From: Gracilibacillus salinarum
GTDB lineage: Bacteria > Bacillota > Bacilli > Bacillales > Amphibacillaceae
DNA: 64,000 nt
NCBI RefSeq assembly: GCF_022919575.1
Contig: NZ_CP095071.1
Location: 372,001 to 436,000 of the forward strand
Direction: 5' to 3'
Of this stretch, positions 33,861 through 42,897 are shown piece after piece. The position numbers were made by a program, and so were the translations under genes. A model generated the notes under the pieces. That model searched no databases. It was not told the DNA's origin and was given only the letters and a program-made list of their open reading frames with translations. How positions within the stretch are numbered: the stretch's first letter is position 1; each line of letters begins with the position of its first letter.

Positions 33861-34853
33861 TTAATTCTTTGAAGTTCTATTTGTTTCCTTTACATGGGGA
33901 GCATTGATTCTATCTAATTGGTCAACTAGATTCAGCATAAGAAAGCCATTACCCTCGGCACTTTTTTGAAATGCAAGTGGAAGGGTACGTCTGATAAGTT
34001 GAGCATATACCTCTGATTCAATAACAGATCTTTGGAATTCTTTTTCGCTTAAATTAATGATTAATGCGAGTGCACCTGCTACATGTGGAGCGGCCATAGA
34101 CGTTCCTGATAATTTAGCAAATTTACTATCTAAATAAGTAGATAATATATCTACTCCTGGCGCTATAAGATCTACCTCGTTATTCGTATTCGAAAAGGGA
34201 GCAAGCTCTAAGTCTAAGTTAACAGCACCTACACTAATGACTTCGTTATAAGCTCCTGGATAAGCATATTCTGGAGTTTCCTGATTTCCATCCCCTTCAT
34301 TACCTGAAGCGACAACGACAGATACATCATGATTTATTGCGTTTTGAATGGCTTCATGCATCTCAGGGATATCATTCGGTCCACCTAAAGACATGGAGAT
34401 GACCCTTGCACGTTCATTATTTGGTCCACGCCAATCAACTGCATAGTTAATTGCGTTAATAATCCATTCGTATTCCCCTGAACCTTCGCCCGATAAAGCC
34501 TTTAGACTTAATATTTTAGCTTTTGGCGCAACGCCTACAACCCCATTGCCATTAAGGCTTGCTGCAATAGTTCCGGATACGTGTGTTCCATGCCCGTTAT
34601 TGTCTTCAAAGTTGTCTTGGTCTCCACTATAGTCACTTGTGAAATTTCGTCCGCCAATAATTTGCTCCTTAAAGTCTGGATGATCCGATTCAATTCCGGT
34701 GTCTATCACCGCAACGACGATATCTTCTCCTTCAAAACCTTTCTCCCATAAGGCGGGAGCCTGTACTAGTTGAACGCCTTCAGGGGTCTCATTTTTGGAA
34801 TCCTCAATCGATTGAATCGTATAAGGAATTAAGTGAACCTTGTTTTGTACCAT
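33861..34853 (-). CDS. ispA: intracellular subtilisin-like serine protease
   Basis: The 330-residue S8 protease has catalytic Asp in [15 protein letters not shown] (D51), His in [13 protein letters not shown] (H88) and Ser in [15 protein letters not shown] near residue 250. It lacks a signal peptide and begins with HLIPYTI, the short inhibitory N-terminal stretch (LIPY motif) of Bacillus intracellular subtilisins. The C-terminal [15 protein letters not shown] motif is present ([20 protein letters not shown]). It degrades cytoplasmic protein in stationary phase. Start ATG has AGGAGTGA upstream. Confidence 0.92.
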   Translation of the reverse strand: MVQNKVHLIPYTIQSIEDSKNETPEGVQLVQAPALWEKGFEGEDIVVAVIDTGIESDHPDFKEQIIGGRNFTSDYSGDQDNFEDNNGHGTHVSGTIAASLNGNGVVGVAPKAKILSLKALSGEGSGEYEWIINAINYAVDWRGPNNERARVISMSLGGPNDIPEMHEAIQNAINHDVSVVVASGNEGDGNQETPEYAYPGAYNEVISVGAVNLDLELAPFSNTNNEVDLIAPGVDILSTYLDSKFAKLSGTSMAAPHVAGALALIINLSEKEFQRSVIESEVYAQLIRRTLPLAFQKSAEGNGFLMLNLVDQLDRINAPHVKETNRTSKN

Positions 34854-35161
34854 ATTTTATTCACTCCTCTAAAGTTTACCCTCTCTCTATACAGTATGTG
34901 ATTAGGTTGAAAAAGTTTACTAGATTTACTGAAATTAAGATAGTTGTCATAAATGGAGTAAGTAAGCTGTGATGTGGAAATAGTTGATGTGTCGGCATCC
35001 AATGTCTGGAATTGAAAGAAGGTTTTGCTACTTATATTACCTATTTCACTAGGCTTCAAACCAATAAAAGAAAAAAATATAAATTTTAACAAAAAAGAGT
35101 AGAAGGATTATTTTGAGTAGGAAAGCCCTCGGCATTTTCACCAAAGGCTTTTTTGAATCTA
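34854..35161. other. ispA upstream region and lexA downstream region
   Basis: No gene. It holds the ispA ribosome site (34863-34870, minus strand), presumably the ispA promoter, and the lexA terminator at its right edge. An 87-codon minus-strand frame here lacks a ribosome site and coding character. Confidence 0.5.
35121..35154. terminator. terminator at the 3' side of lexA
   Basis: Imperfect stem AAAGCCCTCGG / CCAAAGGCTTT with an eight-base loop; T-run on the plus side, CTTTCCT on the minus side. Confidence 0.5.
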
Positions 35162-35782
35162 TTATAAGCTGCGGTACAAGCCAACTACTCTACCAAGAAT
35201 GCTGACATTATCGTAGATTAACGCATCCATTGTCGCGTTCTCAGGCTGCAGTCGAATATGATCCTTTTCCTTGAAGAAACGTTTTACCGTTGCTTCACTT
35301 TCATCTGTCATGGCTACAACGATATCGCCGTTTTCAGCTGTATTCTGCTGTTTGACAATGACTTTGTCTCCATTGAGAATACCTGCTTCAATCATACTGT
35401 CCCCTTCAATAATCAATACAAACAACTGTTCGCTTGCGTGCATTTCGTTATGTGGAATAGGGATGTATTCTTCAATATTTTCTACTGCTGTAATCGGAAG
35501 TCCTGCTGTTACCTTACCGATTACGGGAGCAAAGGTAGCTTCTGTCTTAGGAATTTCTAAATCGCCATCTTGTGGCAATACTTCTATTGCTCTTGGTTTC
35601 GTAGGGTCTCGGCGAATGTATCCTTTCTTCTCTAATCGCGCTAGATGTCCATGTACCGTTGAGCTTGATGCTAGACCGACTGCCTCTCCAATCTCGCGAA
35701 CAGAGGGTGGATATCCTTTTAACTCTACTTGTTCTTTAATATAAGCTAAAATCTCCTCTTGTCGCTTTGATAGATTTGTCAT
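35162..35782 (-). CDS. lexA: LexA SOS repressor
   Basis: The 206-residue protein has an N-terminal winged helix ([40 protein letters not shown]) and a C-terminal self-cleaving S24 domain. The Ala-Gly cleavage site lies in [11 protein letters not shown]. Catalytic Ser is in [10 protein letters not shown] and Lys in [11 protein letters not shown]. It represses the SOS regulon until RecA filaments trigger autocleavage. It is divergent from the yneA-position gene and yneB, with three LexA boxes between, as in B. subtilis (dinR). Confidence 0.97.
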   Translation of the reverse strand: MTNLSKRQEEILAYIKEQVELKGYPPSVREIGEAVGLASSSTVHGHLARLEKKGYIRRDPTKPRAIEVLPQDGDLEIPKTEATFAPVIGKVTAGLPITAVENIEEYIPIPHNEMHASEQLFVLIIEGDSMIEAGILNGDKVIVKQQNTAENGDIVVAMTDESEATVKRFFKEKDHIRLQPENATMDALIYDNVSILGRVVGLYRSL

Positions 35783-35844
35783 ATTTCAATCTCCTAACAC
35801 GTAGTATTTATTAATCAAAGTATAGCATATATGATATAGCATTA

Positions 35845-35858
35845 CAAACATTCGTTCG
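35845..35858. promoter_or_regulatory. LexA box 1 (lexA side)
   Basis: CAAACATTCGTTCG matches CGAAC-N4-GTTCG with two changes, both in its left half. It lies nearest to lexA and probably gives autoregulation. Confidence 0.65.
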
Positions 35859-35868
35859 AAAAAAAGAG

Positions 35869-35896
35869 TTGACATGAACACCTGTTCGTGTATAAT
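35869..35896 (+). promoter_or_regulatory. consensus SOS promoter of the yneA-position operon
   Basis: A perfect -35 TTGACA (35869-35874) and perfect -10 TATAAT (35891-35896) stand 16 bases apart. LexA box 2 fills the spacer, so LexA binding must exclude RNA polymerase. This is the strongest promoter visible in the window. Confidence 0.9.
35875..35888. promoter_or_regulatory. LexA box 2
   Basis: TGAACACCTGTTCG, a near-perfect dyad lying exactly between -35 and -10 of the rightward promoter. Confidence 0.85.
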
Positions 35897-35903
35897 GAAG
35901 GTA

Positions 35904-35917
35904 CGAACAAAGGTTCT
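35904..35917. promoter_or_regulatory. LexA box 3
   Basis: CGAACAAAGGTTCT lies just downstream of the -10, over the transcription start and next to the GGGAGGG ribosome site of the micropeptide gene. Confidence 0.8.
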
Positions 35918-35931
35918 GGGAGGGATGCAAG

Positions 35932-36709
<778 letters not shown>

Positions 36710-36716
36710 AATAGAG

Positions 36717-36748
36717 AGAGGGTATACAAGTTATGTATACTCTTTTTT
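36717..36748 (+). terminator. terminator after yneB
   Basis: GAGGGTATAC pairs with GTATACTCTT across AAGTTAT, followed by TTTT. It separates ynzC from the SOS operon. Confidence 0.75.
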
Positions 36749-36759
36749 CGTGGTAAAAT

Positions 36760-36773
36760 ACATGCATGCATGT
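36760..36773. promoter_or_regulatory. 14-base perfect palindrome in ynzC promoter region
   Basis: ACATGCATGCATGT is a perfect palindrome overlapping the likely -10 region (TAAAATAC) upstream of ynzC. It may be an operator; no regulator can be named. Confidence 0.35.
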
Positions 36774-36814
36774 TTGAATAAAAATGATGGAAAAGAAATC
36801 GAGGTGTAAATAGT

Positions 36815-37036
36815 ATGCTTTCCCAAGATAAAATAGCTCGTATAAATGAGTTGTCGAAAAAATCTAAATCAGAAGGTTTAACAGAAGAAGAAAAAAAAGA
36901 ACAAAAGGATTTACGAGAGGCATATTTAAAAAATGTAAGAAAATCTTTTAAAAACCAACTAAAAGGAATGACGGTAGTTGATCCGAATGGTGATGACGTT
37001 ACTCCAGAAAAATTAAAGCAGTTAAAGAAGAAGTAA
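36815..37036 (+). CDS. ynzC: YnzC/DUF896 family small protein
   Basis: The 73-residue charged helical protein has the DUF896 pattern: KIARINELSKKSKSEGLTEE, EKKEQKDLREAYLKNVR, NQLKGMTVVDPNGDDVTPEK. It forms a helical hairpin in solved relatives. In B. subtilis it belongs to the SOS yneA operon; here a terminator and separate promoter region precede it. Function unknown. Confidence 0.92.
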   Translation: MLSQDKIARINELSKKSKSEGLTEEEKKEQKDLREAYLKNVRKSFKNQLKGMTVVDPNGDDVTPEKLKQLKKK

Positions 37037-37220
37037 CGGTAACTTCTTCTTTAACTACTTGTAAAATAGTGACCATACAAGTTGAATTTCATTAAAAAAA
37101 ACTGATAATTCTAACGAAAATTAAAGTGTTTTAACTTTAATATACTTGTCATATAGCGTATTTCGTTATAGGATTATAGATGTGCGTACATATTTTTTGG
37201 ATATTGAAAGGGGAAAAATC

Positions 37221-39221
37221 ATGTCAAACCAAACTGAACAATTGTCTATTAATTCAATTAGAACATTGTCGATAGACGCAATTGAACAAGCAAATTCCGG
37301 ACACCCGGGCTTACCAATGGGTGCTGCTCCAATGGCATACACACTTTGGACCGAGCATATGAACCATAACCCAAAAAGTTCTAAATGGTTTAACAGAGAC
37401 CGTTTCGTTCTTTCTGCAGGTCACGGTTCGATGTTACTTTATAGCTTACTTCATTTATCTGGTTATGATGTAACGATCGAAGACCTTAAAGGATTCCGCC
37501 AATGGGATTCAAGAACTCCAGGACACCCGGAAGTTCATCATACAGATGGTGTAGAAGCAACGACCGGACCATTAGGACAAGGTATTGCTATGAGTGTTGG
37601 TATGGCAATGGCCGAGAAACATCTATCAGCTAAATACAACAAAGATAACTATAACATGGTAGATCATCACACTTATGCAATTGTTAGTGACGGTGATTTA
37701 ATGGAAGGTGTTTCTCATGAGACTGCATCATTAGCAGGTCATCTGAAGCTTGGCAAACTTATTGCATTATACGATTCAAACGATATTTCTTTAGATGGTG
37801 AATTGAATAAATCATTCTCGGAAAATGTCGAAGATCGTTTCAAAGCATACGGCTGGCAAGTAATTCGTGTGGAAGATGGTAATGATACGAAAGCGATCTC
37901 TAATGCGATTGCTGAAGCAAAACAAAATACAGATCAGCCGACTTTAATCGAAGTGAAGACCGTAATTGGCTATGGTTCTCCAAACAAATCAGGATCTGCA
38001 GCTTCACACGGTGCAGCACTAGGTGCGGAAGAAGTTGCCTTAACAAAAGAATTCTATAGCTGGGAACACGAAGCATTCCATGTACCAGAAGAAGTTTACC
38101 AAGATTTCCAAACAAAAATTGTTGACAATGGTAAAGAGAAAGAGCAGAAATGGAACGAACTATTCGACGCTTATAAAAATGCGCATCCTGAATTAGCTAC
38201 AGAATTAGATGACGCGATCAATAAGAGATTACCTGAAGGTTGGGAAAAAGAATTACCAGTATATGAAGCTGGAAAAGATGAAGCGGCAACACGTGCTACA
38301 TCAGGTGAAGTGTTAAATGCTATTGCCAAATCAGTTCCAACTTTATTCGGTGGTAGTGCCGATTTAGCAGGCTCTAACAAAACAAACTTGAAAGATGCTG
38401 GAGATTTCTCTGCGGCAACACCAGAAAACCGTAATATTTGGTTCGGTGTACGCGAATTCGCGATGGCGGCAGCGTTAAATGGTATGGCGCTACATGGCGG
38501 ATTAAAAGTGTTCGGTGGTACATTCTTTGTATTTAGTGACTACCTGCGTCCGGCTGTTCGTTTATCAGCCATCCAAAACCTACCTGTAACGTATGTATTA
38601 ACACACGATTCCATTGCTGTCGGAGAAGATGGACCAACTCACGAACCGGTTGAACAATTAGCCGCTTTCCGTGCGATGCCAAATCTTTCCGTTATCCGTC
38701 CAGCAGACGGAAACGAAGTGCAGGCTGCATGGAGACTAGCGATTGAATCAACATCCCAGCCGACCGCATTAGTCTTAACTCGTCAAAACTTGCCAACACT
38801 AGATGGTACTGCTGAAAAAGCATACGAAGGTGTGAAAAAAGGTGGATATGTTGTAAGTCCAGCTTCTAAAGAAACACCGGATGCCATTCTTGTAGCGACA
38901 GGTTCTGAAGTTCAGCTAGCTGTAAAAGCACAAAAACAATTGAAAGAAGAAGGAAAAGACGTAAGTGTTGTCAGCATTCCTTCATGGGATCGCTTTGATA
39001 AGCAGGATGCTACTTACAAAGAATCTGTATTACCAAGTGCAGTATCGAAACGTGTTGCAGTCGAAATGGCTTCATCATTAGGCTGGGAGCGTTATGTAGG
39101 TATCGAAGGTAAGATTATTTCAATCGATCGCTTTGGTGCGTCTGCAAATGGAAATAAAATTATTGAAGAATATGGCTTCACTGTAGAGAATGTTGTCAAT
39201 CACGTGAACGAATTATTCTAA
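37221..39221 (+). CDS. tkt: transketolase
   Basis: The 666-residue protein starts at ATG 37221 with GAAAGGGG upstream. It has thiamine-diphosphate motifs ([33 protein letters not shown]), the pyrimidine-binding domain ([31 protein letters not shown]), [19 protein letters not shown], and a C-terminal domain. It transfers two-carbon units in the pentose phosphate pathway. Its place after ynzC matches B. subtilis. A longer reading from 37146 has no ribosome site. Confidence 0.97.
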   Translation: MSNQTEQLSINSIRTLSIDAIEQANSGHPGLPMGAAPMAYTLWTEHMNHNPKSSKWFNRDRFVLSAGHGSMLLYSLLHLSGYDVTIEDLKGFRQWDSRTPGHPEVHHTDGVEATTGPLGQGIAMSVGMAMAEKHLSAKYNKDNYNMVDHHTYAIVSDGDLMEGVSHETASLAGHLKLGKLIALYDSNDISLDGELNKSFSENVEDRFKAYGWQVIRVEDGNDTKAISNAIAEAKQNTDQPTLIEVKTVIGYGSPNKSGSAASHGAALGAEEVALTKEFYSWEHEAFHVPEEVYQDFQTKIVDNGKEKEQKWNELFDAYKNAHPELATELDDAINKRLPEGWEKELPVYEAGKDEAATRATSGEVLNAIAKSVPTLFGGSADLAGSNKTNLKDAGDFSAATPENRNIWFGVREFAMAAALNGMALHGGLKVFGGTFFVFSDYLRPAVRLSAIQNLPVTYVLTHDSIAVGEDGPTHEPVEQLAAFRAMPNLSVIRPADGNEVQAAWRLAIESTSQPTALVLTRQNLPTLDGTAEKAYEGVKKGGYVVSPASKETPDAILVATGSEVQLAVKAQKQLKEEGKDVSVVSIPSWDRFDKQDATYKESVLPSAVSKRVAVEMASSLGWERYVGIEGKIISIDRFGASANGNKIIEEYGFTVENVVNHVNELF

Positions 39222-39232
39222 TTATTGAAGCG

Positions 39233-39269
39233 AAATGGGACGATGGAGCTGATCCTCGTCCCATTTTTT
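39233..39269 (+). terminator. terminator after tkt
   Basis: AAATGGGACGA pairs with TCGTCCCATTT across a 13-base loop, followed by TTT. Confidence 0.85.
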
Positions 39270-39435
39270 ATCAGGTAGCTTTTAGGCACTTGATGTTTTT
39301 TTAATAGTAAGTCCCGGAAATATAGCATAACAATTGATTGAACCAATGTTTACATAAACGTGAAACAAGTGCTTGTATTATTAGATAGTTTTTACTATAC
39401 TGTATAAGAGATATGTTGAAGGAGGAAACTAGCGA

Positions 39436-39660
39436 ATGAGTACAATCTGGGTCGTATTGATTGCGATTGCTTGTCTGATTGCTGGGGTAGCGTTAGGCTT
39501 TTTTATCGCAAGAAAATACATGATGAACTATTTAAAGAAAAACCCACCTATTAACGAACAAATGTTGCGTACAATGATGATGCAGATGGGACAAAAACCG
39601 TCACAAAAGAAAATTAAACAAATGATGCGTTCAATGAACAATCAGATGGATAATAAATAA
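39436..39660 (+). CDS. yneF: YneF, UPF0154 small membrane protein
   Basis: The 74-residue protein starts at ATG behind GGAGGAAAC. An N-terminal span ([20 protein letters not shown]) is followed by the conserved cytoplasmic part: [40 protein letters not shown]. This is the UPF0154 signature. Function unknown; order tkt-yneF-ccdA is conserved in Bacillus. Confidence 0.93.
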   Translation: MSTIWVVLIAIACLIAGVALGFFIARKYMMNYLKKNPPINEQMLRTMMMQMGQKPSQKKIKQMMRSMNNQMDNK

Positions 39661-39691
39661 ACACGCATTGTAACATAATTGTCGAATTAGA

Positions 39692-39722
39692 ATCCTTGCT
39701 TCATTTAAGCAAGGGTTTTATT
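39692..39722 (+). terminator. terminator after yneF
   Basis: CCTTGCT pairs with AGCAAGG across TCATTTA, followed by GTTTTATTAT. Confidence 0.7.
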
Positions 39723-39757
39723 ATATTTATAGGGAGATAGAGGATTGGGGGGAGAGA

Positions 39758-40462
39758 TTGAGTGAAGTAAATATTTTTATTGCCTTTGGAGCAGGGTTTT
39801 TATCTTTTATTTCACCCTGTGTATTACCACTTTATCCAGCATTTTTATCTTATATTACTGGCATGAGTGTAAATGATATTAAAGAAGAAAAAGCTATGTT
39901 CAATTATAAAAGCGTTTTACATACTTTATTCTTTTTAATTGGCTTTTCAAGTGTATTTATCCTGCTCGGTTTCACGACAAGTTTCGTCGGGGAATTTCTG
40001 ACAAGATGGGATGATCTGATTCGACAGGTTGGTGCCATTTTAATTGTATTCTTTGGGCTGGTAATTGTTGGCGCATTAAATTTTGATTTCTTAATGAAAG
40101 AGAGAAAATTTCATTTTAAAAACAGACCTGCAGGATTTTTCGGTTCCTATATTATCGGGATGGCATTCTCGTTAGGGTGGACACCTTGTACTGGTCCAAT
40201 TTTAATGGCAGTGATTTCACTCGCAGCAACTGATACAGAATTAGGGATGATCTTAATGTCCGCTTATTCACTCGGTTTTGCAATTCCATTCTTTATTCTT
40301 GCCTTCTTTATTGGTAAAATGAAATGGATACGCCAAAATGGCCCGAAGCTTGTAAAAATAGGTGGATCTGTGATGATATTCATGGGATTCTTTTTGTTCT
40401 TTGATCTTATGACAAAATTAACATCCTTTCTGTCCGGGTTTTTCGGTTTTCAAGGCTTTTAG
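39758..40462 (+). CDS. ccdA: cytochrome c biogenesis protein CcdA
   Basis: The 234-residue protein has six membrane segments of the DsbD/CcdA type. The paired redox cysteines stand in SFISPCVLPLYPAFLSYITG (first span) and LGWTPCTGPILMAVISLA (fourth). It passes electrons from cytoplasmic thioredoxin to outer thiol proteins for heme attachment and spore maturation. Starts at TTG behind GGGGGGAGAG. Its likely partner yneN lies 6 kb downstream. Confidence 0.95.
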   Translation: MSEVNIFIAFGAGFLSFISPCVLPLYPAFLSYITGMSVNDIKEEKAMFNYKSVLHTLFFLIGFSSVFILLGFTTSFVGEFLTRWDDLIRQVGAILIVFFGLVIVGALNFDFLMKERKFHFKNRPAGFFGSYIIGMAFSLGWTPCTGPILMAVISLAATDTELGMILMSAYSLGFAIPFFILAFFIGKMKWIRQNGPKLVKIGGSVMIFMGFFLFFDLMTKLTSFLSGFFGFQGF

Positions 40463-40489
40463 TATTATGCGTTCAGCTGGAGGTGTAGT

Positions 40490-40915
40490 ATGGCAGAGAA
40501 AAATGATTTGATTTTTAGAACAATGACTGTGTTAATTTCATTTATCTTATTTGGATTTGCAGTCAATTTATTTTTGGCAGGACATAATGCGCCAGGCGGA
40601 GGTTTCCTTGGTGGGTTAATGACTTCTGCTGCTATTGTGCTGATGTACATGGCATATGGTGAGCGTGCGGTTAATAAAGTGTTGCCTTTTAATTATCGTA
40701 CGGTGTTAGCAATCGGCTTAATAATAGCAATTGCAACAGCTGTCGGTTCCTTCTTATTTGGAGAGCCTTTTTTAAGTCAAACATTTGGGTATTTCCACTT
40801 CCCGATTTTCGGTGAAATGGAATTAGCCACTGCTCTCTTTTTTGATTTGGGAGTGTATTTGACGGTAATTGGGGTTGCTATGACCATTGTACTGACAATA
40901 TCAAGTGATCGTTAA
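40490..40915 (+). CDS. orphan MrpB/MnhB-type Na+/H+ antiporter subunit
   Basis: The 141-residue membrane protein starts at ATG behind GGAGGTG. It carries the MnhB domain hallmarks: NDLIFRTMTVLISFILFGFA, LFLAGHNAPGGGFLGGLMTS, and LFFDLGVYLTVIGVAMTIVL, in four spans. MrpB is normally one of seven subunits (MrpA-G) encoded together. Here no other mrp gene is adjacent, and the slot holds yneI/ccdC in B. subtilis. It could serve the main Mrp complex or act in a different role. Confidence 0.85.
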   Translation: MAEKNDLIFRTMTVLISFILFGFAVNLFLAGHNAPGGGFLGGLMTSAAIVLMYMAYGERAVNKVLPFNYRTVLAIGLIIAIATAVGSFLFGEPFLSQTFGYFHFPIFGEMELATALFFDLGVYLTVIGVAMTIVLTISSDR

Positions 40916-40920
40916 TTTTT

Positions 40921-40975
40921 ACGCAGCAAAGACACGTAATCAGGTGATTAACGTGTCTTTGCTGCGTATTTTTTG
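40921..40975. terminator. long bidirectional terminator
   Basis: ACGCAGCAAAGACACGTTAAT-type arms (40921-40938 and 40951-40967) form a near-perfect 18-bp stem followed by ATTTTTTG. It ends the mrpB transcript and the convergent yneK transcript. Confidence 0.85.
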
Positions 40976-41439
40976 TTTTGGTAATCTTCAGGGGAGTATT
41001 GAAAAAACTGCTCGTATGGGGTGACGTCAATTTCTTTTTCTTTCAGTTTTTTTCGTAAAAATTTATGGTCTCTTTTTGGTGTTGCCATGATATACCCTTG
41101 TATAAGGGTTTCCTGCGTAATTGCATGCTCCTTTTTTTCCAAAGCAATCTGACCAATCTTGCCAGCAATTTTTTGTCTCGCGACATCGCGGAACAATTCC
41201 GGTACTGGAGCTACTAATTCCTCGAGAAATTTCTTTTCGGGATCTTTCCATAAATGAATAGATTGGTCAATATAATGTTGTTGCCAATCCAGATCTGATT
41301 TTCCATCATCTTTAGGTAAACTCTTTAAAAACTTACGAAACATAAAATAACCGCCTATGGCAATTAAGCCTAGCAAAACAAAGGTCCATAATACGATAAA
41401 CGACATGAATTCAAAAGACAACTTGTCCTCACCTACCAT
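40948..41439 (-). CDS. yneK: YneK-like DUF2621 protein
   Basis: The 163-residue protein has one N-terminal span (FMSFIVLWTFVLLGLIAIGG) and a conserved cytoplasmic domain: LDWQQHYIDQSIHLWKDPEK, LVAPVPELFRDVARQKIAGK, GYIMATPKRDHKFLRKKLKE. This matches DUF2621/YneK, found between ccdA and citB in Bacillus. Function unknown. The 3' end overlaps the shared terminator. Confidence 0.88.
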   Translation of the reverse strand: MVGEDKLSFEFMSFIVLWTFVLLGLIAIGGYFMFRKFLKSLPKDDGKSDLDWQQHYIDQSIHLWKDPEKKFLEELVAPVPELFRDVARQKIAGKIGQIALEKKEHAITQETLIQGYIMATPKRDHKFLRKKLKEKEIDVTPYEQFFQYSPEDYQNKKYAAKTR

Positions 41440-41619
41440 TTTTTATTCTTGATCTTAAGAATGACATTTTAATTTTTTTGAAAATATAGTAATATAACAT
41501 TGAATCGTATATTCAGTCATGATTATCTAAATTTCTCATATAATTTACTAGATCGTTGATATTATAGCATGTTTAGACTTTTTTAGAAAACGATTTTGAA
41601 ATTGTTAGGGGGGAGAACC

Positions 41620-42717
41620 TTGCTTAATTTCGCTGACCAGCCGGATGGTAGGAGTGTAAGTGATGAAACGGAGCAAACGATCATGCTTGCAGACTTGCCT
41701 AAGCCAATTCTTAATAAATTAGAAACAACCGGATTTGATTTTATCTGTATTAGTGATTACGCTGGGAAAATAAATTATATTACAAGTTCGATTGAAAAGG
41801 TGTTAGGTTTTCAAAAATCGCAATTAATGGGGAAATCAGTATTTCGTTATATTATGAGAGAAGATCAAAAATATTTACGAACCTATTTAGATATAACCAC
41901 CTCACAAGAACAAAAATTTTTCATACATATTCGAAATCAGATTGGCAGATTTATCATATTTGAAATGGAATTACAAATGATGGAGTGGCATGGAGAAAAG
42001 AAAATTCTAGCTTTAGCGAAAGATATTTCTGACAAAAAGCAAGCGGAAGAGATGTTAATAAGATCTGAGAAGATGTCGATTGCTGGCCAATTAGCAGCAG
42101 GTATCGCTCATGAAATCAGAAACCCTCTAACTTCTTTGAAAGGCTTTGTCCAGCTGTTACAAGGTGGTATCACGAGTAAAGAGGAATATTATAAGATAAT
42201 GATTGAAGAAATAGACAAAATAAATGCCATTACTTCTGAATTATTATTTATCTCCAAACCAATGACTGACGATAAAAATAATGAGAATGTGAATGAACTG
42301 TTGCATGATGTCATGACATTGCTTCGTACACAAGCAAATTTATACGATATCGATCTAGTATTAGAAGCAGAGCGTGATTGCTTGGTTCTTTGTGACCGTT
42401 CACAAATCAAGCAGGTCTTTATTAATCTGATTAAGAATGCAATTGAAGAAATGACAGATGGTGGGATGATCCATGTCTTAGTAGAACTCCGAGAAAAAGA
42501 ATGCATGATCGCGATTAAAGATCAAGGACCTGGCATACCGAAGCACTTGATCCATAAACTAAAAGAGCCGTTTTTTACAACGAAGAAAAACGGGACTGGT
42601 CTGGGCTTAATGATCTCTAATCAAATTATTGATAACCATCATGGTCGATTAGAAATTGAATCAGAAAAAGGACATGGAAGCACATTTAAAATTTTCTTAC
42701 CTACAGATGAAAAGTAA
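41620..42717 (+). CDS. PAS-domain sensor histidine kinase (sporulation kinase-like)
   Basis: I choose TTG 41620 (365 residues), since AGGGGGGAG lies inside the longer frame. A PAS domain covers about 38-155 (DFICISDYAGKINYITSSIE). The H-box is AAGIAHEIRNPLTSLKGFVQ with its His near 178. ATPase motifs follow: QVFINLIKNAIEEM (N-box), IKDQGPGIPK (G1) and KNGTGLGLMIS (G2). There are no membrane spans and no paired response regulator. Such soluble orphan kinases in Bacillaceae often feed Spo0F; that role is inferred. Confidence 0.88.
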   Translation: MLNFADQPDGRSVSDETEQTIMLADLPKPILNKLETTGFDFICISDYAGKINYITSSIEKVLGFQKSQLMGKSVFRYIMREDQKYLRTYLDITTSQEQKFFIHIRNQIGRFIIFEMELQMMEWHGEKKILALAKDISDKKQAEEMLIRSEKMSIAGQLAAGIAHEIRNPLTSLKGFVQLLQGGITSKEEYYKIMIEEIDKINAITSELLFISKPMTDDKNNENVNELLHDVMTLLRTQANLYDIDLVLEAERDCLVLCDRSQIKQVFINLIKNAIEEMTDGGMIHVLVELREKECMIAIKDQGPGIPKHLIHKLKEPFFTTKKNGTGLGLMISNQIIDNHHGRLEIESEKGHGSTFKIFLPTDEK

Positions 42718-42807
42718 AAATGTCTAATAAAAGTCCTTATTGATTTATTGCTATTATTTCATTTTTTTGTTGTGAAACATTTTACTTATAAACCGATTTC
42801 ATTTAAA

Positions 42808-42836
42808 ATAGTATGGTGCGTACTATGTTACATAGT
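42808..42836. promoter_or_regulatory. overlapping palindromes upstream of aconitase
   Basis: ATAGTA-TGGTGCG-TACTAT (42808-42826) and ACTATG-TTA-CATAGT (42822-42836) overlap about 70 bases before the aconitase start. Competing dyads suggest an operator, possibly for a CcpC/CodY-like metabolic regulator; I do not see the B. subtilis CcpC site itself. Confidence 0.45.
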
Positions 42837-42897
42837 ATTTTAGAGATATGAGAGATTGTATTTCGGTCTAACATTTTTGAAGGGGGTAACGCTAGGA

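Noticed and set aside
34829..35092. An 87-codon minus-strand frame upstream of ispA
   Set aside because: No ribosome site, low-complexity translation and overlap with the ispA start.
35258..35744. Long frames on the plus strand opposite lexA
   Set aside because: They are antisense shadows of the clearly coding lexA gene.
41596..41619. Earlier TTG start for the sensor kinase
   Set aside because: The only good ribosome site, AGGGGGGAG, lies inside this stretch and points to TTG 41620.
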